Source: Aureimonas sp. AU12
GTDB taxonomy: Bacteria > Pseudomonadota > Alphaproteobacteria > Rhizobiales > Rhizobiaceae
Assembly (NCBI RefSeq): GCF_001463705.1
Contig: NZ_BBWH01000043.1
Coordinates: forward strand, 62,001-126,000
Reading direction: 5' to 3'
DNA: 64,000 nt
Shown: piece after piece, positions 35,677 to 44,937 of the stretch
Layout: each line of letters begins with the position of its first letter
How positions within the stretch are numbered: position 1 is the stretch's first letter
Position numbers and translations under genes: made by a program
Notes under the pieces: generated by a model
The model's database searches: none
What the model saw: only the letters and a program-made list of their open reading frames with translations
Told to the model about the DNA's origin: nothing

Positions 35677-36237
35677 TTAGAAAAGGCGCTCGCGCACGCT
35701 GACGGTGTCGCCGGGCAGAACCGGGTCGGAAACGAGGACCCTGCCCGTGATGACCTGCCCGTTGACCTGCCGGGTGATGTCGACCGTGCGGTGATCGGCA
35801 CGCGGCGTGAAGCCGCCGGCGATGGCCACCGCGTTCTGCGCGGTCATGCCCGGAACGTAGGAATACTGGCCGCCCGTGGTGACCTCGCCCATGATGAAGA
35901 ACGGCCGGTATTGATCGACCTGCACGGAAACGTCGGGGTTGCGCAGGTAGCCGTTGCTGAGCGCCGCCGCGATGGCGGTCTGCACGGCCTCGGTGGTCTT
36001 GCCCCGGGCGGGAACGGATCCGACGAGGGGGAGGGCGAGATAGCCGGCCTTGTCCACCGCATAGACGTTGGTGAGGCTGTCCTGCTCGAACACGGTGATG
36101 CGAACCCGGTCGCCGGCATCGAGGCGATAGGGCTGGTTGAGAGCGGCGTGGAAGGCGGGCGAGGGGGGCGGCGCGCTCACGCAACCCGAAAGGGCCGCGA
36201 TGCAGAAGCTCGCAAAGGTGAGCATGCTCGCGCGCAT
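35677..36237 (-). CDS. Polysaccharide export outer-membrane lipoprotein (Wza-like, short)
   Basis: A 186-aa polysaccharide export protein. A lipoprotein signal MRASMLTFASFCIAALSGC ends in lipobox LSGC. The Poly_export domain shows YRLDAGDRVRITVFEQ and GYLALPLVGSVPARG, and the SLBB-like part has FFIMGEVTTGGQYSYVPGMTAQNAVAIAGG. It is much shorter than E. coli Wza (379 aa), as in ExoF/GumB-like proteins. GGAG seven bases before the ATG at 36237 sets the start. It is divergent from the Wzz/ExoP-like gene, forming an export module. Confidence 0.9.
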   Translation of the reverse strand: MRASMLTFASFCIAALSGCVSAPPPSPAFHAALNQPYRLDAGDRVRITVFEQDSLTNVYAVDKAGYLALPLVGSVPARGKTTEAVQTAIAAALSNGYLRNPDVSVQVDQYRPFFIMGEVTTGGQYSYVPGMTAQNAVAIAGGFTPRADHRTVDITRQVNGQVITGRVLVSDPVLPGDTVSVRERLF

Positions 36238-36303
36238 GACGTTCTCCGTGTTCCGGCGGTTCCCCACGGGAAGGTGGGGCTTCGACGTCATGGTTATCGT
36301 GGG

Positions 36304-36324
36304 TTAAGGTTAATCCTCCGTAAA
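36304..36324. promoter_or_regulatory. Imperfect CtrA-like box between export genes
   Basis: TTAA at 36304-36307, then TTAA-TCCTCCG-TAAA at 36310-36324, which differs from TTAA-N7-TTAA at one base. It lies in the promoter gap shared by the export lipoprotein gene and the Wzz/ExoP-like gene. Weak evidence. Confidence 0.25.
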
Positions 36325-36426
36325 TCGTCCGCCTTCTTGCTGCCCGGTCCGCAGTCTTTATCCTGACAGAGGATGGACTCGGGCAAGCATGAGGTCCCGG
36401 AACGTCTTGTCGCGAAGGGCAAGAGC

Positions 36427-38463
36427 ATGAAGCCACCGAAGGCGGACGACCGCACAGGATCCACCATCCGGCAGGCGTTGCGCCGCCATGGGCGGCTGGT
36501 CCTCGCAGTGCCCGCCACCTTTGCGCTGGCGGCCTTCTTTGCCGTCTCGCTCGTGCCCCCCGTCTACCGCGTGTCGATCGAGCTTCGGGGCGACGCCGGG
36601 CTCGCCGAACGCTGGCAGGCGGATGCGCCGGCCTCGATGCAGGACGAGGGAACGGGATCGGCGGGGGCGCGGCCCAATCTGTCCGCCCTTCGGCAGGTGT
36701 CCGACTGGATCGATGGCGATGCGACCCTGTCGCAGATCGTCTCCACCACCGATCGTGGGATCCGAACCGAAGCGCCCGACCGGATCGTCGTTTGGGTCGA
36801 GGCCGGGTCCGCCCGCGCGGCTGGCGAACAGGCCGATGCGATCGCGGATCTCGTCGCCCGGTCGGAGGCTATGGCGCCGGGGCCGGCCGCGGCACCGGCA
36901 CCGGACATCGAGCCCACCCCCCTTCCGGTGATCGAGCCGGTGGCGGCAGTTCCCGCCGCCTTGCCAGCCTGGAGTGCGGTGCAGGAGCAGGCGCGGGGCG
37001 CCCGAACGGCCGCCGCTGCCTCGATGGCCGCTCTCGACGCGTTCCTTGCCGATCCCGCCAACGGGATGCAGGACGGCGACGCTGCGATCGGGGAGCGGTT
37101 GTCCGACGCGCAGGCCCGCAGCGAGCGACTGCGCACCGAGGGCCTGCGGTTGCGCGCAGCGGCGCGTGAGGCGCGGACGGGGTCAGTCCAGCCCGATGCG
37201 GGACCTCCGGTCGAGGCCGTGGCCGGTTGGGCCGATCTCGAACGGCTGGCACGTCAGCGCCGCGATCTCGGCGCCAGCGTCGACGAACTCGGCCGCACGC
37301 TGCTCGACGGCCATCCCCGCATGGCCATGGCGCGCCTGCGCCTCGCCGATCTCGACGGCTCCCTGCGCACGACCGGCACTGCCGTCGCCCGCACGCTGGA
37401 CGAGGGGGCCGATGCACGCGCTGATCAGGCCGCCACGGCCGACCGCGAGGCTGACCGCTTGCGGGCGCGCCGCAATGAACTGGCCGATATCGCGCTTCGC
37501 CGCGCCGCCCTCGAACGCCAGATGACGCTCGATGCCGACGTGGCGGGCAAGCTGGAAGCGGCCCTTGCCGCCTCGGAACCGACGGACGCTGCGCCGGAAC
37601 CGCTGCCGACCCCTGCAGCGATCGCTCCGCCGGAGCCCGAGCTTGCCCGTGCGGCGCCCGCCGTCGAGCTGACCCGGACGCTGCTGCCGATGGAGACCTT
37701 GCATCCCTCGCGCTGGCCGACAGTGGCGGGGTCGGCCTTGGCCGGGCTGGCGCTCGCGCTGCTCGGCGTGGCGGCAACCGGCCTGCGCCGTGGGACCCGT
37801 CCGCCCCTCGGTGCGGCCGATCCCGTAGTTGAGCCCCTGCCGCTCCGGCGACCCGTGCCGAAGACGGTGGCGGGCGAACCCGGCGACACCGCGGGCCTCG
37901 ACATCGCGACGGTGGACGACGTGATCGACGCGCTCATCACCAGCGGGATCTCGCGGGCGCTGCTGATGGTGCCCATGGCATCGCCGCGCCCTGTCGGTGT
38001 CGATATCGTCCGGCGTCTCGCCCTGCGGGGCCAGTCCGCCGCCATCGTCGATCTATCAGAAGACCAGACCGCCGCGCGCGCGATGGGTGCCGGCGACGAC
38101 GCGCCTGGAATCACCGACCTCATCGAGGGCGATGCGACCTTCGCTGGGATCGCCCGGCGGGATTTCGCGACGCGCGCCGATATCGTGCCCGGCGGCCGCC
38201 ATCCGCCGACCTCGAAGCTGGACACAATCGCCGAGCGTCGCAATGTCCTCGATTTCATCGAGCGCAGTTACGAGACACTGCTCATCGATTGCGGCCGCAT
38301 GTCCCCGGCCGGCGTGAAGGCGTTGAGCGACACCGATGCGGCTTTGCTCATGGCAGTTCAGGGTGCGAGTGCGGACGAGGTGACGGCGGCGGTTCGTGAT
38401 CTCCGCGAGGCGGGGCTCGACGATGTCATCCTCGTTGGCGACACACGCTCGGTGCCCGCCTGA
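36427..38463 (+). CDS. Wzz/ExoP-like chain-length protein with degenerate kinase domain
   Basis: A 678-aa inner-membrane polysaccharide co-polymerase-like protein. A first helix LVLAVPATFALAAFFAVSLV (about residues 24-43) starts a Wzz-type periplasmic region rich in Ala/Arg coiled coils (about 45-430), closed by a second helix WPTVAGSALAGLALALLG. The cytoplasmic tail resembles a BY-kinase fold, with AAIVDLS and ETLLIDCG at the Walker A' and Walker B positions. Where the P-loop should be it reads VPMASPRPVG (about 513-522), without GK[S/T], and there is no Tyr cluster at the end. Start 36427 is favoured by GAAGGG; 36373 would add 18 residues. Confidence 0.85.
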   Translation: MKPPKADDRTGSTIRQALRRHGRLVLAVPATFALAAFFAVSLVPPVYRVSIELRGDAGLAERWQADAPASMQDEGTGSAGARPNLSALRQVSDWIDGDATLSQIVSTTDRGIRTEAPDRIVVWVEAGSARAAGEQADAIADLVARSEAMAPGPAAAPAPDIEPTPLPVIEPVAAVPAALPAWSAVQEQARGARTAAAASMAALDAFLADPANGMQDGDAAIGERLSDAQARSERLRTEGLRLRAAAREARTGSVQPDAGPPVEAVAGWADLERLARQRRDLGASVDELGRTLLDGHPRMAMARLRLADLDGSLRTTGTAVARTLDEGADARADQAATADREADRLRARRNELADIALRRAALERQMTLDADVAGKLEAALAASEPTDAAPEPLPTPAAIAPPEPELARAAPAVELTRTLLPMETLHPSRWPTVAGSALAGLALALLGVAATGLRRGTRPPLGAADPVVEPLPLRRPVPKTVAGEPGDTAGLDIATVDDVIDALITSGISRALLMVPMASPRPVGVDIVRRLALRGQSAAIVDLSEDQTAARAMGAGDDAPGITDLIEGDATFAGIARRDFATRADIVPGGRHPPTSKLDTIAERRNVLDFIERSYETLLIDCGRMSPAGVKALSDTDAALLMAVQGASADEVTAAVRDLREAGLDDVILVGDTRSVPA

Positions 38464-38475
38464 TCGGCCTTCCCG

Positions 38476-38688
38476 TCAGCGACGGCGGGGTTCGCGTTCC
38501 ATCCACCGGATGACGAACATCGCAGGGACGATCCAGAGAAGGCCGGTCACCAGGAAGTAGAGGAGATGCACGTAACCCGGTGCGTCGCCGAGATAAAGCG
38601 AGGCGTAGGCCGTCGCGAAGACTGCGTAGACGATGACGAGCGCCAGAAGGATCACGACGCCGAGGAGCTTCTTCAGTCTGACGGGCAT
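38476..38688 (-). CDS. DUF2842 small membrane protein
   Basis: A 70-aa protein with two membrane helices (VVILLALVIVYAVFATAYA and LLYFLVTGLLWIVPAMFVI) joined by a short loop, ending RWMEREPRRR. It matches DUF2842 proteins that lie beside heme A synthase genes in rhizobia. AAGG about 9 bases before the ATG at 38688 supports this start. Function unknown; association with cytochrome oxidase assembly is inferred from position. It ends 12 bp from the convergent ExoP-like gene. Confidence 0.82.
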   Translation of the reverse strand: MPVRLKKLLGVVILLALVIVYAVFATAYASLYLGDAPGYVHLLYFLVTGLLWIVPAMFVIRWMEREPRRR

Positions 38689-38936
38689 GGGGTCGCGCCT
38701 TCGATCAACACGGCATGGGCGCCGCCGACCGGGTATGACGCCGCCGTCCTTCGAGATCAACCTGCGACGAGAGCGCCCGGCGGCCCCGACGCTCTTGCCA
38801 AGGCGGTCGTGGGGCTTCAAACCGACCATCTACGGCCGAGGCGACGCCCGCCCGGTCTTCGGACGTGATCGTGGTCTCCCGAGGCCCGATAGGACACAAG
38901 GATCGGAGGGCCTGCCGACAGGCGGCGCCGCCGAAG

Positions 38937-40037
38937 ATGCCGATGAACACGATCTCTCTCGCCGACCGAACCGATGCGAGGGCGCTGCCGCGCAAGATCC
39001 TCGCCGACCGCGCCGCGATCCGCTTCTGGCTCTACGCCATCGCAGGTCTGATCCTGGCGCTCGTCGTGGTTGGCGGGGCCACGCGTCTCACCGAATCCGG
39101 CCTGTCGATCACCGAGTGGAAGCCGATCCACGGCATCGTGCCGCCCCTGTCGGAAGCCGAGTGGATCGAGGAATTCCAGCTCTACCAGCGCATTCCGCAG
39201 TATCAGGAGCTCAACCGCGGCATGTCGCTCGGTGAGTTCAAGACCATCTTCTGGTGGGAATGGGCGCATCGCTTTCTGGCCCGCGCCGTCGGCTTCGCCT
39301 TCGCGGTGCCGCTGGCCTTCTTCTGGATCAGCGGGCGCGTCGAGGGCTGGCTCAAGCCCCGCCTCGTCGGGTTGCTGGCGCTCGGCGGCGTGCAGGGCGG
39401 CATCGGCTGGTGGATGGTGGCATCCGGCCTCAGCGTGCGCACCGATGTCAGCCAGTACCGGCTCGCCATCCATCTGACGACCGCCTGCGTCATCTTCGCC
39501 GCGACGCTCTGGATCGCAAGGGGACTCGTAACGCGCGAGCGCGAAGCGCCTCCGACGCGCCATTCGATCATCGTCGGTGGGCTGATCGTCTTCCTGTCGC
39601 TCCTGCAGATCTATTTCGGCGGTCTCGTCGCGGGCCTGAATGCGGGCCTTGCCTTCAACACCTGGCCGCTCATGGACGGCAGCCTCGTTCCCGGCAATCT
39701 CCTCGTGATGACGCCGGCTTGGCGTAACTTCTTCGAGAACGTGATGACCGTGCAGTTCGTGCACCGCTGCGGAGCCTATCTCCTGTTCACGGTGGTGGTC
39801 GTCCATGCGATCGCCGCATGGCGCATCGCGGCCGGTACCCGGCATGCGACCGGCGCACTGCTCCTGGCGGGGCTCGTCACCGTGCAGGCCATGCTCGGTA
39901 TCACCACGCTGCTCCTGCATGTTCCCATCAGCTGGGCGCTGCTGCATCAGGCCGGCGCGCTCGTCGTGCTGGCCGGCGCGGTAATCCATGCGCGGGGCCT
40001 CACGGGCGCCTATCCCGCGCCCGCCATCGCGATCTGA
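38937..40037 (+). CDS. ctaA: Heme A synthase
   Basis: A 366-aa eight-helix membrane enzyme that oxidises the C8 methyl of heme O to give heme A for aa3-type cytochrome oxidase. Landmarks are [60 protein letters not shown] and [13 protein letters not shown], which supply the four heme-binding His residues. The length matches alphaproteobacterial type 2 CtaA. The start could also be the ATG six bases on (38943). A strong hairpin follows. Confidence 0.95.
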   Translation: MPMNTISLADRTDARALPRKILADRAAIRFWLYAIAGLILALVVVGGATRLTESGLSITEWKPIHGIVPPLSEAEWIEEFQLYQRIPQYQELNRGMSLGEFKTIFWWEWAHRFLARAVGFAFAVPLAFFWISGRVEGWLKPRLVGLLALGGVQGGIGWWMVASGLSVRTDVSQYRLAIHLTTACVIFAATLWIARGLVTREREAPPTRHSIIVGGLIVFLSLLQIYFGGLVAGLNAGLAFNTWPLMDGSLVPGNLLVMTPAWRNFFENVMTVQFVHRCGAYLLFTVVVVHAIAAWRIAAGTRHATGALLLAGLVTVQAMLGITTLLLHVPISWALLHQAGALVVLAGAVIHARGLTGAYPAPAIAI

Positions 40038-40043
40038 TAAGAT

Positions 40044-40073
40044 TGCCGACGCCGCCGACCTGCGGCGTCGGCA
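40044..40073. terminator. Bidirectional terminator hairpin
   Basis: TGCCGACGCCGC (40044-40055) pairs exactly with GCGGCGTCGGCA (40062-40073), 6-base loop, between the convergent ctaA and argC genes. Confidence 0.7.
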
Positions 40074-40080
40074 GTCGCGC

Positions 40081-41004
40081 TCAACCGCGCAGCATCAGGT
40101 CCATGTTCTGGACGGCGGCGCCGGAGGCGCCCTTGCCGAGATTGTCGAGGAGGGCCACGAGATTGGCCCGGCCGCCATCCTTCGAGCCGAAGACGAAAAG
40201 CTTCATCGCATCGGTGCCGGCGAGCTCCGTCGGATCGATGCGCTTCAGCGCGGCCGTCTCGGCCGTCGATGCCACCGTGACGACATTCTGCCCCGCATAG
40301 TGCGCCTCAAGGGCACCGTGTAGATCGGCGGGCGAGACGCCGCTCGGCAGATGCAGCGGCACCTGCACGATCATGCCCTGCGCGAACTTTCCGACCGAGG
40401 GCGCGAAGATCGGATCGTCGCCGAGGAGTCCGAAGGTGCGCATTTCCGGCAGGTGCTTGTGCGCGAGGTCGAGGCCGTAGAGGAAATGCGGCGAGGCGAT
40501 GTGATCCTCGCGCGACGCGTCCTCCATCTGCGCGATCATCTGCTTGCCGCCGCCCGTATAGCCGGACACCGCGTTGACGGTGACCGGATAATCTTCGGAC
40601 AGAAGCCCAGCCATGCGCAAAGGGCGCAGCAGCGCGATGGCGCCGGTCGGATAGCAACCGGGATTGGCGACGAGCCGCGCGCCCGCGATCTTGGCGCCCT
40701 GCGCCTCGTCCATCTCGGCGAAGCCGTAGGCCCAGGCGGGATCGACGCGGTGCGCGGTGCTGGTGTCGATGATGCGCGTCGAACCGTTGCCGGCCAGGAA
40801 GGCGACGGCCTCGCGCGAGGCGTCGTCCGGCAGGCAGAGGATCGCGATATCCGCCTCGTTGAGGAGATCCTCGCGCATCGCGGCGTTGCGGCGCTCCGCT
40901 TCGGGGATCGACAGGAGGTCGACATCGGCGCGGCCCGCCATCCGGCTGCGGATCTGCAGGCCGGTGGTGCCGTGTTCGCCGTCGATGAAGATACGCGGTT
41001 TCAT
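40081..41004 (-). CDS. argC: N-acetyl-gamma-glutamyl-phosphate reductase (short form)
   Basis: A 307-aa NADPH-dependent enzyme of arginine synthesis that reduces N-acetylglutamyl phosphate to the semialdehyde. [15 protein letters not shown] at the N-terminus is typical of the alphaproteobacterial short ArgC. The active-site Cys is C117 in [19 protein letters not shown] follows. It lies 91 bp downstream of the agmatinase gene. Confidence 0.96.
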   Translation of the reverse strand: MKPRIFIDGEHGTTGLQIRSRMAGRADVDLLSIPEAERRNAAMREDLLNEADIAILCLPDDASREAVAFLAGNGSTRIIDTSTAHRVDPAWAYGFAEMDEAQGAKIAGARLVANPGCYPTGAIALLRPLRMAGLLSEDYPVTVNAVSGYTGGGKQMIAQMEDASREDHIASPHFLYGLDLAHKHLPEMRTFGLLGDDPIFAPSVGKFAQGMIVQVPLHLPSGVSPADLHGALEAHYAGQNVVTVASTAETAALKRIDPTELAGTDAMKLFVFGSKDGGRANLVALLDNLGKGASGAAVQNMDLMLRG

Positions 41005-41095
41005 GAAGCGTCACCCGTGCGAGGAGGAGCGGGAAATCGTCCTCTCGGCGGCTTCCTTCGCACGGAGCCGCCGTCGCATTCAACCATGGGGGCGG

Positions 41096-42070
41096 CTACG
41101 ACCTGGCACGCGTCGCTTTCCGCTCGGCGAGGATCCCCAGCACATACATCGCCACCGTCGACCCGGCGATCGCCGTGATGTCGGAATGGTCGTAGGGCGG
41201 GGAGACCTCCACCACGTCCGCGCCGACGATCGGAAGGGTCTTCAGGTGGTGCAGCACCGCCAGCATCTTGGCGCTCGACGGGCCGCCCGCGACCGGCGTG
41301 CCGGTGCCCGGCGCGAAGGCGACGTCGAGGCAGTCGATGTCGAAGCTGAGATAGCAGTTCGCACCGTCGGTTCGCGAGAAGATGCGTTGGGCGATCTCGG
41401 CGGAGGTCAGATCCTCCACCTCGTTGCCGTGCAGGATCTCGATGCCGCAAGTCTCCGGCGCATGCGTGCGGATGCCGACCTGGATCGAGGTCGCGGGATC
41501 GATCAGCCCGTCCCTGACCGCTGCCGTGACGAAGGACCCGTGATCGACGCGGGTGCGGCCGTCCGGCGCGGTGGCCAGAGGCCAAGTGTCCTGGTGCGCG
41601 TCGAAATGGACGAGAGCGAGCGGCCCGTGGCGCTCCGCATGCGCCTGCAGCAGCGGATAGGTGATCGAATGATCGCCGCCGAGGGTCAGGAGAAAGCCGG
41701 TACGCGCCAGAAGGCCAGCGGCTTCCACGCGCATCGTCTCGTGCGCGGTTTCCGGCAGGCGGTAGTCGAGCAGGCAGTCGCCGTAGTCCACGACGCTCAA
41801 GGCTTCGAAGAGATCGGCATGGAAGGGATATTGCGGATCGTTGTCGAAGATCATCGACGCCCGGCGCAGCGCCTGCGGCCCGAAGCGGGTGCCCGGCCGG
41901 TTGGAGACGGACGCGTCGAACGGAATGCCCCAGACCGTCACGTCCGAGCCCGCCGGGTCCTTCGTGAAGCGCCGCCGCATGAAGGAGGGCGCGCCCGCGT
42001 AGGTCGGGTCCGACGCTGCGCCGAGCGCCTGCGTCGCCGTGAAGGCGTGATCGATCGACTGGCCGGCCAT
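41096..42070 (-). CDS. speB: Agmatinase-type ureohydrolase
   Basis: A 324-aa binuclear-manganese hydrolase that converts agmatine to putrescine and urea. Metal ligands lie in GGDHSITYP (H134), FDAHQD (D157, H159, D161) and SFDIDCLDVAFAPGTGTPVAGG. The GTPVAGG loop favours agmatinase over arginase, although guanidino-acid hydrolases share it. It is followed by argC, an order common in rhizobia. Confidence 0.9.
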   Translation of the reverse strand: MAGQSIDHAFTATQALGAASDPTYAGAPSFMRRRFTKDPAGSDVTVWGIPFDASVSNRPGTRFGPQALRRASMIFDNDPQYPFHADLFEALSVVDYGDCLLDYRLPETAHETMRVEAAGLLARTGFLLTLGGDHSITYPLLQAHAERHGPLALVHFDAHQDTWPLATAPDGRTRVDHGSFVTAAVRDGLIDPATSIQVGIRTHAPETCGIEILHGNEVEDLTSAEIAQRIFSRTDGANCYLSFDIDCLDVAFAPGTGTPVAGGPSSAKMLAVLHHLKTLPIVGADVVEVSPPYDHSDITAIAGSTVAMYVLGILAERKATRARS

Positions 42071-42138
42071 TGGGAACTCCCTTGTCTCGTCGCCTGCCTA
42101 GCGAGGCGCTTCATCGGCCGCCGGTAGGCCGGCCACTA

Positions 42139-43068
42139 TCAGGGCGTGAACCAATAGCGCGTCATGTGGAAGAGGAGCGGGGCGGAAAAGGTGATCGAAT
42201 CCAGCCGGTCGAGGACGCCGCCATGTCCCTCGATCAACGTCCCCCAATCCTTCGCGGCGAGATCGCGCTTCACCGCCGATAGGACGAAGCCGCCGAAGAA
42301 GCCGGCGACGACGATCACCGCGGACATGCCGGCCGACTGTAGCGGCGTGAAGGGTGTCAGCGGATAGAGGAGCGTGCCGATGCCGATCGCCAGCAGACCG
42401 CCGCCGACGAGACCCTCCAGCGTCTTCGAGGGGCTGATGTTGGGGGAGAAGCGGCGGCGGCCGATGAGCTTGCCGACGACATATTGCAGGACGTCGCTGA
42501 GCTGCACCACGAGCACGAGATAGACGAGGAGCAGCACCGGGTCCGCGCCGGTGTCGAGCATGGTGAGAGCCGGCGCATGGCTGATGCAGTAGACGCAGAG
42601 CATCAAGCCCCACTGCACCCGCGCGCTGCGCGTGAGGAAGTCCCGCGTGTCGCCCGTCAGCGTCGCGACGGCCGCAAGACCCAGGAAGGCGTAGACGGGA
42701 ATCAACACTGAGAAGAGACCGTACCATTGCGTCCACAGCAGCACGTATTGCAGCGGCAGCAGCGCGAAGAACGACAGGAACAGTGCGCGGTGATCGCCCC
42801 GGCGCGAGGGCGTCAGGGTCCAGAATTCGCGCAGCGCCACGAAGGACAGGAAGGCGAAGAGCAGCGCCGTCGCCGTGTCGCCGACGATCAGCGCGCCGCC
42901 GAAGACGATCGCCATGATCCACCAGGACCGGGTGCGCGCGTTCAGATTGTCGATGGTGCGGCGGCCCTCCTCGGTGGTCGCGCGTCGCGCCAGGATAGCG
43001 CCCGCGAGGGAGCCCGCGGACAGAACCAGAAGAACGCCGGCGAAGACCCATCCGAGAGCCGTGGTCAT
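42139..43068 (-). CDS. CdsA-like phosphatidate cytidylyltransferase
   Basis: A 309-aa polytopic membrane protein, predicted to activate phosphatidic acid with CTP. The CDP-diacylglycerol synthase signature is complete: VKRDLAAKDWGTLIEGHGG then VLDRLDS. The N-terminus (WVFAGVLLVLSAGSLAGAILA) is longer than in housekeeping CdsA, and KTLEGLVGG and SDVLQYVVGK are typical of the YnbB-like branch. The ATG at 43068 overlaps the stop of the acyltransferase gene. It is the last gene of a three-gene lipid cluster and probably a second, specialised CDP-DAG synthase. Confidence 0.88.
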   Translation of the reverse strand: MTTALGWVFAGVLLVLSAGSLAGAILARRATTEEGRRTIDNLNARTRSWWIMAIVFGGALIVGDTATALLFAFLSFVALREFWTLTPSRRGDHRALFLSFFALLPLQYVLLWTQWYGLFSVLIPVYAFLGLAAVATLTGDTRDFLTRSARVQWGLMLCVYCISHAPALTMLDTGADPVLLLVYLVLVVQLSDVLQYVVGKLIGRRRFSPNISPSKTLEGLVGGGLLAIGIGTLLYPLTPFTPLQSAGMSAVIVVAGFFGGFVLSAVKRDLAAKDWGTLIEGHGGVLDRLDSITFSAPLLFHMTRYWFTP

Positions 43069-43679
43069 CGGGCGCGCTCTCCCAGGGTTTCGACGGCGGC
43101 GCGCGCGCGGGCGAGAAACGCGGCCTTCTCTTCGCCGGGGACCACGGTCAGCGCCGGGCCGAAGCGGGCGGTGCAGGTGATCGGCACGATGAGGTAGCTG
43201 CCCTTCGGCATGACGCGGGCGAGGTTGTCGAGGTGGACGGGCACGAGATCGACGGCGGGAAAGGCCTGAGCCAGATGGAAGAGCCCGCTCTTGAACGGAG
43301 CGATGCCGTTCTCGTCGGCGCGCGTGCCCTCGGGAAAGATCAGCACCGATCCGCCGTCGGCCAGGCAGGCATGAACCGGCGCCAGCGGATCGCCTTGCGC
43401 GCTGCGCGTCCGGTCGATCAGCACCGAGCGCAGGCACGCTTGCGAGACGAAGCGGCGCAGCGGCGTGCGGCCCCAATAGTCGCGCGCGGCGACGGGATGG
43501 GTCTGCGCCCGGATCGCGGGCGGCATCGCGGCCAGAACCGCCAGCGTGTCGAAATGGCTGGCATGGTTGGCGAAGTAGATGGTCTGGCGCAACGAGGGCT
43601 CGCACGCCGCATAGGCGCCGCGCGCGCCGATGAGGAGACGCACGAGACCCATCAGAAGGGCACGGACGAGGGGGATCAT
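43065..43679 (-). CDS. 1-acyl-glycerol-3-phosphate acyltransferase-like protein
   Basis: A 204-aa PlsC-family acyltransferase. The catalytic H-x4-D motif is NHASHFDT (about residues 38-45), and the acceptor-binding FPEGTR follows near 113-118. An N-terminal amphipathic helix (MIPLVRALLMGLVRLLIG) may anchor it to the membrane. The start and stop each overlap the neighbours by 4 bases (ATGA), so the three lipid genes are tightly coupled. Confidence 0.87.
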   Translation of the reverse strand: MIPLVRALLMGLVRLLIGARGAYAACEPSLRQTIYFANHASHFDTLAVLAAMPPAIRAQTHPVAARDYWGRTPLRRFVSQACLRSVLIDRTRSAQGDPLAPVHACLADGGSVLIFPEGTRADENGIAPFKSGLFHLAQAFPAVDLVPVHLDNLARVMPKGSYLIVPITCTARFGPALTVVPGEEKAAFLARARAAVETLGERAR

Positions 43680-44323
43680 GCGCCGAGCATCCGGGCGATC
43701 GTGCGGGTGCGCGTGATGCAGGTGAGGAGGCTGCCGAGCGCGATCAGCGCGAGCGTCCACACGAGAACGTCCCAGCCGGGTCCGACCGCGAGGCGCCAGA
43801 CGAACTGCGCGAGCAGGCCCGCGGTCAGGAGCGCCATCCGTCGCTGCTTGGCCATGATGCCGGAAAAATCCTGCGGCAGGCCGAGTGCGCCGCCGAAGAC
43901 GCGGACATAGGCGGTAAGGGCAGCCAGAAGCGCCGCAGCCCATCCGAGATCGGGCCAGCCTGCCGCATAGCCGGCGGCGGCGAGCAGAAACGTATCGGCG
44001 ACCCGGTCCGGGAATTCGTTGTAGAGCGCGCCGACGAGCGATTTCTTGCCGCCCTCGATCGCCACCATGCCGTCGAGAAGATTGCAGAGCAGGCGCAGCT
44101 GGATCGCGAGCGCCGCGACGAGGAAGGTGATGGGATGGTTCCATCGAACCAGCGCCAGCGCCCCGAGGCCGGCGAAAAGGATCGATAGGGTCGAGATCTG
44201 GTTCGGCGTCACGCGGCCGGCGGCGAGCTTCGACGCCAGCGCGATCATGACGCGCGACGAGCGGCTGGCGATGGGCCGCCGGCCCGGTTCGTTCGGCAGA
44301 GGTGAACCCAACGGATCCGGCAT
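43676..44323 (-). CDS. CDP-alcohol phosphatidyltransferase-like protein, altered active site
   Basis: A 215-aa membrane protein of the CDP-alcohol phosphotransferase family. The signature D-x2-DG-x2-AR-x8-G-x3-D-x3-D can be aligned without gaps at residues 81-106, but reads N81, D84-G85, A88-I89, G98, N102, D106: two of four Asp are Asn and the Arg is Ile. It is the first gene of the cluster, coupled to the acyltransferase gene. The set resembles the E. coli ynbAB pair. The headgroup is unknown, and with this active site the activity may be altered or lost. Confidence 0.82.
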   Translation of the reverse strand: MPDPLGSPLPNEPGRRPIASRSSRVMIALASKLAAGRVTPNQISTLSILFAGLGALALVRWNHPITFLVAALAIQLRLLCNLLDGMVAIEGGKKSLVGALYNEFPDRVADTFLLAAAGYAAGWPDLGWAAALLAALTAYVRVFGGALGLPQDFSGIMAKQRRMALLTAGLLAQFVWRLAVGPGWDVLVWTLALIALGSLLTCITRTRTIARMLGA

Positions 44324-44402
44324 CGTGTTCCCCAAGCGGTACGCCAGCAAAGACGCACTCCCAAGCTGTACCGCGATTCGCCGCACCGGCAACGCCGAAA
44401 CG

Positions 44403-44429
44403 AAAAAGGCCGCGGCATATGCCGCGGCC
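44403..44429 (-). terminator. Intrinsic terminator of rplM-rpsI
   Basis: GGCCGCGGCAT and ATGCCGCGGCC (44408-44429) form a 22-base perfect palindrome; on the minus strand it is followed by TTTTTCG. It lies 31 bp beyond the rpsI stop codon. Confidence 0.9.
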
Positions 44430-44460
44430 CTCGATGGATGAAACCGAATGGCTTCGAAGC

Positions 44461-44937
44461 TTAGCGCTTCGAGAACTGGAACGAACGACGAGCCTTGGCG
44501 CGGCCGTACTTCTTGCGCTCGACCGTACGCGAATCGCGCGTCAGGAAGCCGCCCTTCTTGAGCACGGCGCGAAGGCCCGGCTCGTAGTAGGTGAGAGCGC
44601 GCGAGATGCCGTGACGAACGGCGCCGGCCTGACCGGAGAGACCGCCGCCGGCGACCGTCACCATGATGTCGAACTGGTCGGAGCGCGAGGCCGCGACGAT
44701 CGGCTGGCGGAGCACCATCTGGAGAACGGGACGCGCGAAATATTCGGCGAAGTCCTTCTCGTTGACGACGATCTTGCCCGAGCCGGGCTTGATCCAGACG
44801 CGGGCGACCGCGTCCTTGCGCTTGCCGGTCGCATAGGCGCGACCCTGAGCGTCGAGCTTCTGGACGTGGACCGGAGCGGCGACGGTTTCCGTCGCGTTCA
44901 CGGACGCCAGGCTCTGCAGGGAGTTCATGTCGGCCAT
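44461..44937 (-). CDS. rpsI: 30S ribosomal protein S9
   Basis: A 158-aa S9 with an alphaproteobacterial N-terminal extension before [19 protein letters not shown]. It has [19 protein letters not shown] and ends in FQFSKR, the C-terminal tail that reaches the P-site tRNA. The ATG overlaps the rplM stop (TAATG). Confidence 0.99.
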   Translation of the reverse strand: MADMNSLQSLASVNATETVAAPVHVQKLDAQGRAYATGKRKDAVARVWIKPGSGKIVVNEKDFAEYFARPVLQMVLRQPIVAASRSDQFDIMVTVAGGGLSGQAGAVRHGISRALTYYEPGLRAVLKKGGFLTRDSRTVERKKYGRAKARRSFQFSKR

